Under the pieces are notes generated by a model that did no database searches, was not told the origin of the DNA, and saw only the letters and a list, made by a program, of their open reading frames with translations. Source: Eubacteriaceae bacterium (GTDB taxonomy: Bacteria; Bacillota; Clostridia; Lachnospirales; Lachnospiraceae). Taken from it: 64,000 nt of DNA. The position numbers and the translations under genes were made by a program. Positions 27,480 to 36,756 of the stretch are shown one piece after another. Location of the stretch: positions 1 through 64,000 of the forward strand of contig CAJTFB010000001.1 of NCBI GenBank assembly GCA_910575665.1, read 5' to 3'. Positions within the stretch are counted from its first letter, which is position 1, and every line of letters starts with the position of its first letter.

Positions 27480-30137
27480 TTACCATTTATCTTTCAATTT
27501 ATTCTGCCATTTGTAAACCAGATTCATGGCATCCATCGGTGTGACGTGGGATAGATCGATATCTCTAAGTTCAAATAATATGTCTTCATAACTGAAAGAG
27601 GTCACTGCATCAAAGATGGATAACTGCGTCATCTCTCCTGAGACAGCAGCTTCTTTCTCCGAAAGACGATAACCGGTCCCAGTTCCTTCTATGGCGGCGA
27701 TGGGACTGATGTCTTCTGCCTCTAACTGAGCGGCGATCTCTTTGGCGCGGTTCAACACGCTTTCGGGAACTCCGGCGAGCTTTGCCACTTGGATTCCATA
27801 GCTCTTATCAGCGCCACCCTTTACGATCTTGCGCAGGAATACAATATCTTCTCCGTCTTCCTTTACAGCGATGCAGCAGTTTTGGACGCCTTCTAATTTG
27901 CCCTCCAGTTCCGTGAGTTCATGATAATGCGTGGCAAAAAGAGTTTTTGCTCCGATGTTTTTCTTTCCCACGATGTGTTCCACCACTGCCCATGCAATAC
28001 TGAGTCCGTCAAAGGTAGAGGTTCCTCTTCCGATCTCATCCAGTATAATGAGACTGTTTTTTGTGGCATTATGAAGGATATTTGCCACCTCTGTCATCTC
28101 CACCATAAAGGTACTCTGTCCGCTAGCCAGATCATCGGAGGCCCCCACCCTGGTGAAAATACGGTCTGCTAAGGAAATATCCGCCGAAGCTGCCGGGACA
28201 AAGGAACCGATCTGAGCCATTAGAACAATGAGAGCAGTCTGGCGCATGTAAGTAGATTTACCTGCCATATTAGGTCCTGTGATGATCATAAGCTGGTGGG
28301 AGTCTTCATCCAGATAGGTGTCGTTGGCGATAAACATATCGTGATCGATCATTTGCTCGATTACAGGATGTCTTCCTTCCCTGATATTTAATACCCCACG
28401 GTCGTTCAGCACAGGGCGCATATAATTATTCTTTTCTGCCACGTAGGCGAGAGAAGTGATCATATCTACCATGGCGACGGCTTTTGCGGTCTGCTGAATG
28501 CGGTCTACTTGGGTGAAAATGTGATCCCGGATCTGACAAAACAGTTGATATTCCAGATTGTACAGTTTTTCTTCGGCGCCCAGTACGATATCTTCCAATT
28601 CTTTGAGTTTTTCTGTGGTATAGCGTTCAGAATTTGTCAATGTTTGCTTTCGGATCCAGTTATCGGGAACCAGATCTTTATAGGAGTTGGTTACTTCTAG
28701 ATAATATCCAAATACACGGTTATATTTCACTTTTAAATTTTTGATGCCCGTATGTTCTCTCTCTTCTGCTTCGAGAGAAGCCAGCCAGGTCTTTCCCTCA
28801 GATTTTGCACGTCGCAGCTGGTCCACTTGGGAATCATACCCTTCTTTTATGATGCCGCCATCGTGGAGAGTTAGAGGTGGTTCTTCGTTGATGGCAGAAG
28901 AAATCAGGGTACAAAGATCCTCCAGAGGATCTAATTCACAGCTCAGCTCATGAAAGAGTTGACTACTAAAATTTTTGCACAAAAACAAGATATGAGGAAG
29001 CATCTGCAGAGAACTGAGCAGGGCGATCATATCTCTTGGATTTGCGGATTTGTAGCTGATCTTGCTGAGAAGACGTTCCAGGTCATAGATCGGATTCAAA
29101 TATTCCCGAAGTTCCTCTCTGGTGATCATGTTCTGGTTTAATTCATCGATGGCATCGTATCTGCGTAGAATGGTTTCTTTGTCAATCAGCGGCTGTTCCA
29201 AACTGGTCCGAAGCTTTCTTGCGCCCATCGCTGTCTTCGTCTTATCTAGAACCCAGAGCAGGGAGCCTCTTTTTTGTTTTTCACGCAAGGTCTCTACCAG
29301 TTCCAAATTTCGCCTCGTATTGCGATCCAGCAGCATATATTTGCCCGAACTATATGGAACCAGAGACAAAATATGTGCCAGAGAGGTCTTCTGAGTTTCC
29401 ACCAAATATTCCATGACCGCTCCGGCAGCAATGATTCCGGTAAAATAATCCGACAATCCCATCCCATCCAGTGAGGCGATAGAAAAATGCCGGCACAAAG
29501 CTTTTTTGCAGAGCTCTTCATCAAAATAATGGGGAGCTAGTGCAGAGATCGAGATCCCTAGCCTACCCTTTAACTCCTCCACATCTATACCACATATGTA
29601 GAATGCATCGTTGCATATGATTTCAGAAGGCATGAACTTGTTGATTTCATCCAAGAGTTTTCCTGGGGTATCCACTTCCGTCAAAAGATATTCTCCTGTG
29701 GAAACATCTACGATAGAGATGCCAAATTCGTTTCCTGTAGATACGATTCCCATAAGGTAATTGTTTTTACTCTCATCCAGTGCTTCCGGGCTGCAGTTGG
29801 TACCAGGAGTGACAACCCGGATCACTTCTCTCTTTACCAGTCCTTTTGCAAGTTTGGGATCTTCCACCTGTTCGCAGATAGCCACTTTGTATCCCTTGGA
29901 TACCAGGCGGGTGATATACCCTTCCGCAGAATGAAAGGGGACACCACACATGGGTGCCCTTTCTTTTAATCCGCAGCTCTTTCCTGTGAGAGTGAGTTCC
30001 AGTTCTTTGGAGACGCATTTGGCATCTTCAAAAAACATCTCATAAAAATCCCCCAGGCGGTAAAACAGGATACAATCTTTATATTCGTTTTTTGTCTCCA
30101 GATACTTTTGCATCATGGGTGTAAGCTGATCTTCCAT
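27480..30137 (-). CDS. mutS: DNA mismatch repair ATPase MutS
   Basis: An 885-residue MutS1. The mismatch-wedge motif GDFYEMFFEDA is at residue 27; connector, lever and clamp domains follow. The ATPase has Walker A GPNMAGKSTYMRQ (about 615), the Walker B LIILDEIGRGTSTFDG and ATHYHELTELE. The C-terminal helix-turn-helix for dimerisation is present and no truncation is seen. It is the first gene of mutS-mutL-miaA-PLP enzyme. The 100-bp gap upstream contains a GGGGTCAAA motif seen elsewhere in the window. Confidence 0.97.
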   Translation of the reverse strand: MEDQLTPMMQKYLETKNEYKDCILFYRLGDFYEMFFEDAKCVSKELELTLTGKSCGLKERAPMCGVPFHSAEGYITRLVSKGYKVAICEQVEDPKLAKGLVKREVIRVVTPGTNCSPEALDESKNNYLMGIVSTGNEFGISIVDVSTGEYLLTEVDTPGKLLDEINKFMPSEIICNDAFYICGIDVEELKGRLGISISALAPHYFDEELCKKALCRHFSIASLDGMGLSDYFTGIIAAGAVMEYLVETQKTSLAHILSLVPYSSGKYMLLDRNTRRNLELVETLREKQKRGSLLWVLDKTKTAMGARKLRTSLEQPLIDKETILRRYDAIDELNQNMITREELREYLNPIYDLERLLSKISYKSANPRDMIALLSSLQMLPHILFLCKNFSSQLFHELSCELDPLEDLCTLISSAINEEPPLTLHDGGIIKEGYDSQVDQLRRAKSEGKTWLASLEAEEREHTGIKNLKVKYNRVFGYYLEVTNSYKDLVPDNWIRKQTLTNSERYTTEKLKELEDIVLGAEEKLYNLEYQLFCQIRDHIFTQVDRIQQTAKAVAMVDMITSLAYVAEKNNYMRPVLNDRGVLNIREGRHPVIEQMIDHDMFIANDTYLDEDSHQLMIITGPNMAGKSTYMRQTALIVLMAQIGSFVPAASADISLADRIFTRVGASDDLASGQSTFMVEMTEVANILHNATKNSLIILDEIGRGTSTFDGLSIAWAVVEHIVGKKNIGAKTLFATHYHELTELEGKLEGVQNCCIAVKEDGEDIVFLRKIVKGGADKSYGIQVAKLAGVPESVLNRAKEIAAQLEAEDISPIAAIEGTGTGYRLSEKEAAVSGEMTQLSIFDAVTSFSYEDILFELRDIDLSHVTPMDAMNLVYKWQNKLKDKW

Positions 30138-30237
30138 TATGTTCTTCCATTTCTAAATCTTGTTGTAATCATTGGGGAAAAACGTTTGACCCCAACATCA
30201 AAATATATGTTTATCATCATCCCGCAAAATGTTCCTA

Positions 30238-31029
30238 CTACTCTTCTGCTATCCGTTCCGGGGTCGACTGAGGCGGCTCCGTGGGAGCTGGCGTCGGCTT
30301 CGGCGGCTCTGTTGGAGGAGCCGGTGTTGGCTGAGGCGGCTCCGTGGGAGCTGGTGTTGGTTCCGGCGGTTCCGTAGTAGGTTCCTGAGTCTTGACCGGT
30401 TTATGTGTCTTGACTGGTTTCTTTGTTTTCTTTGGTTTTGGTGACTTCGTCGTTTTTGGCGCTATGGTTGGTTTTGGTGTCGTCGATGTTATTGTTGGAG
30501 TAGAAGTTGGCTCATATACCGGTTTTCTTGTGCTAAGGTAAATGGTACTGACATAGCCTTCTTTTCCATTAAAAGATACTTTCGTCCATTCCTTGCCATA
30601 TTCAAGAATATCCACTTCGTCACCGGCATCTAATTTGGTAATAACAGAAGCTGTGAGGGAAGCTTCACTTCTCAGATTAACAACCGTGGTAGCATAGGCT
30701 GTCTTTGCTGATTTGAGCTCTTCCATCTCTTCGTCGTTCTTGTCGTCGTCGAAGTCTTCTTCATTGCCGTTAATAATAGCTGATTTATATGGAGGATTTG
30801 TCTTTTCGGGTTCAACTGCCTGTTCTGTCACGACGGCTGGTGTTTCGTCAACGATTTCGTCGCTGTCGATGCTTTTATCACTAAAGATATAGATCTTTGC
30901 GACAAAAACAAGCGCCACCAGAAGCACGCAGGCTATAATACCAGACCAAATCCCTACTATAAACTCAAAACGAAATTTTTTATCTGTTTTTAATTTTTCT
31001 GTAAACTTTTGTTTGTTCTCTCCACTCAT
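30238..31029 (-). CDS. Membrane-anchored SH3b-domain protein with proline-rich tail
   Basis: A 263-residue protein: a basic cytoplasmic N-terminus, one membrane segment (about 26-50, IVGIWSGIIACVLLVALVFVAKIYIF), an acidic linker, and a bacterial SH3 domain (about 110-170, VVNLRSEASLTASVITKLDAGDEVDILEYGKEWTKVSF...GYVSTIYL). The low-complexity tail has Thr/Lys/Pro repeats and at least four PTEPP/PTPAP units. SH3b domains bind peptidoglycan or surface ligands; the tail likely spans the wall. Specific function is unknown. It is divergent from lexA, and its promoter region may share the lexA operators. Confidence 0.8.
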   Translation of the reverse strand: MSGENKQKFTEKLKTDKKFRFEFIVGIWSGIIACVLLVALVFVAKIYIFSDKSIDSDEIVDETPAVVTEQAVEPEKTNPPYKSAIINGNEEDFDDDKNDEEMEELKSAKTAYATTVVNLRSEASLTASVITKLDAGDEVDILEYGKEWTKVSFNGKEGYVSTIYLSTRKPVYEPTSTPTITSTTPKPTIAPKTTKSPKPKKTKKPVKTHKPVKTQEPTTEPPEPTPAPTEPPQPTPAPPTEPPKPTPAPTEPPQSTPERIAEE

Positions 31030-31125
31030 TCGTTTGTCATCTCCTTAAAAATGCTTTCCTTCATAATTATAACCATTGTAAGAAAATTTGTCCACAAAAA
31101 TTTAAAGAAAAAAGTGGGAAATATA

Positions 31126-31185
31126 GAACAAACGTTTGACAAGAACGAAAATATGTGTTATATTATGAATACAAACAGTTGTTTG
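31126..31185 (+). promoter_or_regulatory. lexA promoter with two SOS boxes
   Basis: TTGACA (31136-31141) and TATATT (31159-31164) are 17 bp apart. A Gram-positive SOS box runs 31125-31138 (GAACAAACGTTTG, 13 of 14 positions of CGAACRNRYGTTYG) and overlaps the -35. A second dyad CAAACAGTTGTTTG (31172-31185, 12 of 14) lies just after the start point. This predicts tight autorepression and induction on DNA damage. Confidence 0.85.
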
Positions 31186-31211
31186 CATAAAAAAGCGGGA
31201 GGTAGCAGAAT

Positions 31212-31826
31212 ATGGGTAATGGTCGAATTTCTGCCAAACAGAGTGAAATATTAGAGTATATAAAGGAACAGATTCTTACAAAAGGGTATCCCCCAGCTGT
31301 ACGAGAGATTTGTAATGCCGTAAATTTAAAATCCACATCATCGGTACACTCTCATCTTGAAACTTTGGAGAAAAATGGATACATAAGGCGAGATCCAACG
31401 AAACCACGTGCTATTGAGATCGTAGATGATAGTTTTAATTTGACTAGAAAGGAAATGCGCAATATTCCCATTCTAGGAACTGTTGCAGCGGGTCAACCAA
31501 TTTTTGCAGAAGAAAATGTTAGCGGTTATTTTCCTCTTCTCGCCGATGAACTCCCTTCTGGGGATTTGTTTATATTAAATGTCCGAGGCGAAAGCATGAT
31601 TAATATAGGAATTTATGACGGAGATAAGGTGATCGTACGTCAGAGCCCGACCGCCAGAAATGGCGAAATTGTCGTAGCACTGGTGGAGGATTCTGCTACG
31701 GTTAAGACATACTATAAAGAAGATGGACGCTATCGTCTTCAGCCTGAAAATGATACGATGGAACCGATTTATGTAGATCAAGTTGTAATTTTGGGCATTG
31801 TTGTTGGGCTTTTCCGCTTAATGTAG
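31212..31826 (+). CDS. lexA: SOS repressor LexA
   Basis: A 204-residue repressor. The N-terminal winged helix (SAKQSEILEYIKEQILTKGYPPAVREICNAVNLKSTSSVHSHLETLEKNGYI) binds SOS boxes. The Ala-Gly cleavage site is in LGTVAAGQP (about residue 95). The self-cleavage dyad is Ser in VRGESMINIGI and Lys in ATVKTYY. GGGAGG lies nine bases before the ATG. RecA filaments trigger its autocleavage. It is a single plus-strand gene; the inverted repeat CAAGCAGGGAAT/ATTCCCTGCTTG at 31949-31973 may terminate it. Confidence 0.97.
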   Translation: MGNGRISAKQSEILEYIKEQILTKGYPPAVREICNAVNLKSTSSVHSHLETLEKNGYIRRDPTKPRAIEIVDDSFNLTRKEMRNIPILGTVAAGQPIFAEENVSGYFPLLADELPSGDLFILNVRGESMINIGIYDGDKVIVRQSPTARNGEIVVALVEDSATVKTYYKEDGRYRLQPENDTMEPIYVDQVVILGIVVGLFRLM

Positions 31827-31998
31827 TCAGTCACTGTATCTATTTTGAATCAACATTATGAATCGACAGCGCCATTTTGAACCTTGTTTCATCCTGTGCC
31901 GTCGAGCTTAGTTCAATACGCCATTATTGAGCTAACATCTTCATCAAACAAGCAGGGAATGATTCCCTGCTTGTTATCTAAGAAGTCAAATGGTCGAG

Positions 31999-32352
31999 CT
32001 ACTCTAATTCTTCTCGTTCTACGGTTCTTCCATCTCTCCAGATCCGTTCCAGATCATAGAACAGCCGGTCTTCCGGTGAAAAAATATGCACGATCACATC
32101 GCGATAATCCATCAGTATCCAGGTAGAATTTTTATTTCCCTCGATTCGTTTACTTTCGATGCCATTTTCATGCATTTTAAGTTCCACATTATCTAACATT
32201 GCTGTGATCTGAGGACTATTATTACCATTGGCTATGATTAGGTAATCTGCAATAACAGAAATCTCATCAATTTTTATGATGCGGATATCTTTTCCCAGTT
32301 TTTCATCCAAAGCATCGTATGCTATTCTTGCCATTTCTTTTGAATTCAACAT
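31999..32352 (-). CDS. rsfS: Ribosomal silencing factor RsfS
   Basis: A 117-residue protein from the ATG at 32352 (MLNSKEMARIAY), preceded by GGAGG at seven bases. Family motifs: DYLIIANGNNSPQITAMLDNVE, WILMDYRDVIVHIFSPEDRLFYDLERIW. RsfS binds L14 of the large subunit and blocks 70S joining in stationary phase. It follows nadD-yqeK by about 50 bp, the usual order. Confidence 0.95.
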   Translation of the reverse strand: MLNSKEMARIAYDALDEKLGKDIRIIKIDEISVIADYLIIANGNNSPQITAMLDNVELKMHENGIESKRIEGNKNSTWILMDYRDVIVHIFSPEDRLFYDLERIWRDGRTVEREELE

Positions 32353-32401
32353 GAACGTTTCCTCCATTTCAAAAATATATTTCCCTAACATCACGTGATT
32401 T

Positions 32402-33616
32402 TTAGTTGGTCTTTTTCCGATAGTATTTATAAGTGTCGATTGTCTGCGGATCGATGGGGACTCCAGACTTTTCCAAATACTTCACGCTGCACTCCAATAC
32501 CATATACAGGGCCTTATCAATATTTTCAAAGCTTGCCCTGCGGATCTGCGCCAGTGAATACGGTTTGCAGTTCATTGTTCTACCAGGTTCCATATAGTCC
32601 GCCAGGTATATGATTTTTTCTAATAGTGTCATTTTTGGTTTTCCGGTTGTGTGCCAGGTGATGGCGGATAGAATTTCCTTGTCCCGGATCCCATATCTGG
32701 TCTTGGCAATATGAGCGCCCAGTTTGCCGTGGATCAGGGCGGTATTTTCCAATTCCACCTTAGTTAATGATATATTGGCAGATTGACAGGCTGTAATCTG
32801 CTCGTTGCCAGTCAGATATTTGGCGCAGTCGTGAAGCAACCCGGCGGTGTATGCCTGATTGCTGTCGCAGCCATGTACTTCCGCCAGATTTGCTGCCGTC
32901 ATAGCCACCCCCAACGTATGAATATAGCGCTTTGGTTTGAGACAGGCAGAGAGGACGGCATACATATCAGACGTCTTCATCGGAGGTTTAGCTTCTTCCT
33001 GTGATAGCCGATCACAGTCATATAAACCATGAAACCGTATATATTGTGTTACCGATACGGGGCAATAGGTACTTACGTCACAGCCAGATGCCAGTTTATT
33101 TCGAATCATCTCAGAGGAGATCCGCTGAGATGGCATTTGGATCTCCGATATGTGTGCGCCATACTTTTCTTTATAATAATGGATACATTCAATTATTTTA
33201 TCTTCCGAGATGTCCCCACGATTGGCAGCTAAAATGTGACAGTGGCTGAAAATGTACGCCGGATCTTTCCAGTTTTCCAACGAAGCCAGAGAGTCTCCGC
33301 CGAGTATAAAATAGAATTGGTCTTCGGGACATGTCTCTGTGAGATATGCCAGTGTGTCTCTCGTAAAGGTGGTACCTTCTCTCTTTAATTCCAGATCAGA
33401 AAAGGTAAAGTGAGGATGATTCTGAATGGCATGCTGAATCATGCGTTTCCGATGAGAGTCCGATACAATTCCCTGTTTGTTTTTATGAGGCGGATTTTTT
33501 GATGGCATAAAACAAACCTCATCCAGCTGATACTGGGTTCTAGCCTCTTCTGCCATACTTAGATGAACATTGTGGATGGGGTTAAAGGTTCCCCCCATGA
33601 TTCCTATTTTAGCCAT
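32402..33616 (-). CDS. nadD: Fused nicotinate-nucleotide adenylyltransferase (NadD) and HD hydrolase (YqeK)
   Basis: A 404-residue fusion. Residues 1-205 are NadD with GIMGGTFNPIHNVHL, SKNPPHK and the ISSEMIRNKL motif; it makes deamido-NAD from nicotinate mononucleotide and ATP. Residues about 215-404 are YqeK, an HD-domain diadenosine tetraphosphate hydrolase in characterised homologues, with HTLGVAMTAANLAEVHG, AGLLHDCAKYL and ITWHTTGKP. In Bacillus these are adjacent genes; fusion is frequent in Lachnospiraceae. Two hairpins (CAAGTTGC/GCAACTTG and ATAAGTCC/GGACTTAT, about 33684-33725) separate it from yhbY. Confidence 0.95.
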   Translation of the reverse strand: MAKIGIMGGTFNPIHNVHLSMAEEARTQYQLDEVCFMPSKNPPHKNKQGIVSDSHRKRMIQHAIQNHPHFTFSDLELKREGTTFTRDTLAYLTETCPEDQFYFILGGDSLASLENWKDPAYIFSHCHILAANRGDISEDKIIECIHYYKEKYGAHISEIQMPSQRISSEMIRNKLASGCDVSTYCPVSVTQYIRFHGLYDCDRLSQEEAKPPMKTSDMYAVLSACLKPKRYIHTLGVAMTAANLAEVHGCDSNQAYTAGLLHDCAKYLTGNEQITACQSANISLTKVELENTALIHGKLGAHIAKTRYGIRDKEILSAITWHTTGKPKMTLLEKIIYLADYMEPGRTMNCKPYSLAQIRRASFENIDKALYMVLECSVKYLEKSGVPIDPQTIDTYKYYRKKTN

Positions 33617-33728
33617 AAATTAATATCACCATCTCTGCATTATTTTTTATCATAATTTTTGCACATGGTTTTTGTGCATGTCAAGTTGCGAGGCAACTTG
33701 CGGATAAGTCCGCCAGGACTTATTTTAT

Positions 33729-34031
33729 TCACGAACGATTTTGTTTTGGTAGCTCAATCTGTTTTTTGTCCTTTGATTCCCGGTATAATACGATCTTTTT
33801 CCCGATCACCTGAACCACCTCGGCATGTGTTCTCTCTGCAATGATCTCTGCCATCCCTCTCGGATCATCAAAGCAGTTTTTCAGTACATGTATTTTTATG
33901 AGCTCTCTTGCTTCCAAAGCTTCATCTACAGCAGTAGTAAACTCTGGCGTGATAGAGGATTTACCGATCTGCAGAATTGGATTGATCTTCATGGCAAGAC
34001 CTTTAAGGTATGCTCTTTGTTTGCTAGTCAT
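33729..34031 (-). CDS. yhbY: YhbY-family CRM-domain ribosome assembly RNA-binding protein
   Basis: A 100-residue protein from the ATG at 34031 (MTSKQRAYLKGLAMKINPILQIGKSSITPEF), preceded by AAAGGA. The CRM fold with the GxxG-like loop and FDDPRGMAEIIAERTHAEVVQVIGKKIVLYR is complete. YhbY binds pre-50S particles. It lies just after obgE as in other Firmicutes. Confidence 0.93.
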   Translation of the reverse strand: MTSKQRAYLKGLAMKINPILQIGKSSITPEFTTAVDEALEARELIKIHVLKNCFDDPRGMAEIIAERTHAEVVQVIGKKIVLYRESKDKKQIELPKQNRS

Positions 34032-34084
34032 AGGATTGTCCTTTCTTTTATCAAATATCAAATGCCAGTACACTGTGAAATGCA

Positions 34085-35371
34085 TCAGCGGAAATATTCA
34101 AAACTCCATCCATAAATCTCGACGGTGTCACCGTCTTCGATGCCGAGAGCTTCAAGTTCTTCCAGCATTCCGTTGTTTTTTATAAATTTCTGGAAAAATT
34201 CAAACCCTTTTTCCGAATCCAGATTGGTGTAACCAAGCATGCGCTCCACCCGTGGCCCTTCAATGTGATAAATGCCCTCTTCATCCTGAAATACGGAATA
34301 TGGTTCATCCCGAAAATCTGGTTCTTGGATCAGATACTCTTTTTCAAAGACGATCTTTTCTTCTTTGATTTCATCCAGCATATTTTTAACATAGTATAAT
34401 AATTCCTTTACGCCACTACCTGTAACCGCAGAGATCGGAAATACTTTGATCCCCTGAGGTTCAAATTCTTCTTTTAGAAGTGTCAGCACAGTCTCCTCTT
34501 CGTCCCCGTAAAAACAGTCGATTTTGTTTGCAGCGATCACCTGGGGACGAGAAGCAACCTCTTCACTGTAGGCACGAAGTTCCTCATTGATGAGCTTGAT
34601 ATCCTGAATGGGATCACGTCCCTCTGTGGAGGCTGCATCGACCATATGGATCATAACTCTTGTCCTCTCGATGTGTTTGAGGAACTGATGGCCCAAACCA
34701 ATTCCCTCAGAAGCACCTTCGATCAGTCCAGGAATATCCGCAATAACAAAACCATCTGTCCCTTCCAGGTCTACAACGCCCAGATTGGGATTTAAGGTGG
34801 TAAAATGATAGTTGGCGATCTTGGGGCGGGCATTGGTCACACGAGATAAAAAGGTGGATTTTCCGACATTTGGGAATCCTACTAGTCCCACATCGGCAAT
34901 GGTTTTTAATTCCAGTATTACCTCCAGTTCCATGGCAGGCTTGCCGGGCTGAGCATACTTGGGCGCCTGCATCGTCGGTGTCGCATAGTGCTGATTTCCT
35001 TTGCCGCCTCTTCCGCCCTTTAAAACAACTTCTCTTGTATTTTCGTAGGACATATCTGTAATGACCTGGCCAGAACTTGCTTCCTTTACAATGGTGCCGG
35101 CTGGAACTTTAACGATCAGATCTTTACCATCTCTGCCGTGGCAGCGTTTTTTGCCGCCAGGTTCCCCGTCTTCTGCGCAGTATTTTCGAATATGTCTAAA
35201 TTCATTTAATGTATTGATGCCGGGATCTACCTCAAAGATCAGGTCTCCGCCCCTGCCTCCGTCACCGCCGTCCGGTCCTCCTGCTGGAACATATAATTCT
35301 CGGCGGAAACTCACATGACCGTCACCACCTTTACCGGATCGAATATATATCTTTGCCTGGTCTGCAAACAT
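34085..35371 (-). CDS. obgE: Obg-family GTPase
   Basis: A 428-residue ribosome-assembly GTPase. Glycine-rich Obg fold at 1-158 (SGKGGDGHVSFRRELYVPAGGPDGGDGGRGGD). G domain with G1 GFPNVGKSTFLS (about 165), G3 DIPGLIEGAS and G4 NKID. The C-terminal OCT domain spans about 355-428. AAAGGAGG precedes the ATG. Operon rplU-prp-rpmA-obgE-yhbY-nadD is the canonical order. Confidence 0.97.
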   Translation of the reverse strand: MFADQAKIYIRSGKGGDGHVSFRRELYVPAGGPDGGDGGRGGDLIFEVDPGINTLNEFRHIRKYCAEDGEPGGKKRCHGRDGKDLIVKVPAGTIVKEASSGQVITDMSYENTREVVLKGGRGGKGNQHYATPTMQAPKYAQPGKPAMELEVILELKTIADVGLVGFPNVGKSTFLSRVTNARPKIANYHFTTLNPNLGVVDLEGTDGFVIADIPGLIEGASEGIGLGHQFLKHIERTRVMIHMVDAASTEGRDPIQDIKLINEELRAYSEEVASRPQVIAANKIDCFYGDEEETVLTLLKEEFEPQGIKVFPISAVTGSGVKELLYYVKNMLDEIKEEKIVFEKEYLIQEPDFRDEPYSVFQDEEGIYHIEGPRVERMLGYTNLDSEKGFEFFQKFIKNNGMLEELEALGIEDGDTVEIYGWSFEYFR

Positions 35372-35445
35372 GTCTGCCTCCTTTTATTTTGCCACGAAAG
35401 CGTTTCGTAGGGTAAGTCATAGGAAATCTCTTCATTCGCTTTCGT

Positions 35446-35474
35446 AAAAAAAGGCTGCCAAATACATGACAGCC
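35446..35474 (-). terminator. Intrinsic terminator after rpmA
   Basis: On the minus strand GGCTGTCA pairs imperfectly with TGGCAGCC (35474-35453), followed by seven T residues (35452-35446). It sits about 20 bp after the rpmA stop and would reduce read-through from the ribosomal genes into obgE. Confidence 0.65.
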
Positions 35475-35495
35475 CTAAGTCTTTCTTTAAACAAC

Positions 35496-35783
35496 TTATT
35501 TAGTCTCTACTGGATAAACACTTGCCTGTTTTTTGTCTCTTCCTTTTCTTTCAAAACGAAGAACACCGTCAACCAGTGCATACAGTGTATCATCTCCACC
35601 TTTCCCAACGTTTATACCTGGATGGATCTTTGTACCACGCTGTCTGTAAAGAATATTTCCAGCTAAAACGAACTGTCCATCTGCTCTTTTCGCACCCAGT
35701 CTCTTGGACTCGGAATCACGACCGTTCTTCGTAGAACCCATTCCTTTTTTGTGAGCAAATAACTGAAGGTTCATTTTCATCAT
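35496..35783 (-). CDS. rpmA: 50S ribosomal protein L27 with cleavable N-terminal extension
   Basis: A 95-residue L27. The start [24 protein letters not shown] contains the Firmicutes extension NLQLF just before AHKKG. In Staphylococcus the protease Prp cuts after the Phe to expose the mature N-terminus near the peptidyl transferase centre. The prp gene lies directly upstream. Confidence 0.97.
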   Translation of the reverse strand: MMKMNLQLFAHKKGMGSTKNGRDSESKRLGAKRADGQFVLAGNILYRQRGTKIHPGINVGKGGDDTLYALVDGVLRFERKGRDKKQASVYPVETK

Positions 35784-35806
35784 GATATTTCCCTCCTAAC
35801 ATTCAA

Positions 35807-36127
35807 TCATTCATGTAAAGTAACATATTCATTTCCATAAGTATTCTCAATCTCTTTTATTCCGAAAAGCATAGAACGGATCAAGAGCATAGCCTTGTCA
35901 TCCACTGGCGTTTTACAGGTAAAATCAATGACCCCGGCACTTTCGTTCTGACTCAGGTCAAAACGGGTATCGGTAAACTGTTCCACAGAATTAATACAGT
36001 TTATCACCAGAGCAGAAACCCCTGCACACACCACATCTGTTCCATGTGGAGAAAACCCGGCATGACCAGATACATGAAAACCAATTATGTTACCATGTTC
36101 TGATTTCTTAATATGAATCTGTATCAT
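35807..36127 (-). CDS. prp: Ribosomal-processing cysteine protease Prp (YsxB)
   Basis: About 106 residues from the ATG at 36127 (MIQIHIKK), which has GAGGG eight bases upstream. The catalytic pair is visible: His in VSGHAGFSPHG and Cys in DVVCAGVSALV. It cleaves the N-terminal extension of L27, whose gene follows. Placement between rplU and rpmA is conserved. Confidence 0.94.
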   Translation of the reverse strand: MIQIHIKKSEHGNIIGFHVSGHAGFSPHGTDVVCAGVSALVINCINSVEQFTDTRFDLSQNESAGVIDFTCKTPVDDKAMLLIRSMLFGIKEIENTYGNEYVTLHE

Positions 36128-36184
36128 AAGATACACCCTCTTTAAAGTTAAGAATTTACTTAAAGATTATGCAGATTCTGCGAA

Positions 36185-36493
36185 TTAGCAACTAATCTTT
36201 TCAATCTTAACCTGAGTAAATGGCTGTCTGTGACCATTTTTCTTATGGTATCCGGTTTTTCTTTTATACCTGTAGACAATTACTTTTTTTGCTTTTCCCT
36301 CTGACACTACAGTTGCAGTTACAGAAGCTCCAGCTACAGTCGGTGTACCAACCTTGGTCTCTGTGTCACTCACAACAAGTACCTGATCAAAAGTAACGGT
36401 TTCTCCGGCTTCTACACCAAGTTTTTCTACCTTGATTACGTCGCCTTCTTCAACTTTATACTGTTTACCACCGGTTGCTATAATTGCGTACAT
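36185..36493 (-). CDS. rplU: 50S ribosomal protein L21
   Basis: A 102-residue L21, with [25 protein letters not shown] at the start and [31 protein letters not shown] at the end. Full family length. First gene of the rplU-prp-rpmA block and preceded by an L21 leader and a strong promoter. Confidence 0.98.
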   Translation of the reverse strand: MYAIIATGGKQYKVEEGDVIKVEKLGVEAGETVTFDQVLVVSDTETKVGTPTVAGASVTATVVSEGKAKKVIVYRYKRKTGYHKKNGHRQPFTQVKIEKISC

Positions 36494-36617
36494 ATAGCAC
36501 CTCCTTCATTTTACTCGCCAACTGTGGTGCCTGTCTCATTTCTTAAAAATAGACAGAACTATACCTCGTTGTGCGGCATACTATATAAGTATAACATGGA
36601 ATACTATGTTATGTCAA
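36494..36617 (-). promoter_or_regulatory. rplU promoter and L21 leader RNA
   Basis: On the minus strand TTGACA (36617-36612) and TATACT (36593-36588) are 18 bp apart, predicting a start near 36581. The roughly 85-base untranslated leader contains GCCGCACAACGAGGT and AGACAGGCACCACAGTTGGCGAGTA segments before the AGGAGG of rplU. These resemble the Firmicutes L21 leader family, a structure thought to mediate feedback by L21. The family match is from memory of its layout, not from a search. Confidence 0.7.
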
Positions 36618-36756
36618 CCGTTATTTTCCTGCTGTTTATCTGCTTTTAGTATACCACAAAGATACCCTATTTACAATCGTCGGATGTATATTTTTACCAC
36701 AGAAGGTCCATCATGCACTTTGGGAGCTGATTTCTCAGCCCCCAAAAAATTTGATT

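Noticed and set aside
36715-36750. Hairpin after the ART-like gene as an intrinsic terminator
   Set aside because: GGGGGCTGA/TCAGCTCCC forms a stem, but on the coding strand it is followed by AAAGTGC and not by T residues.
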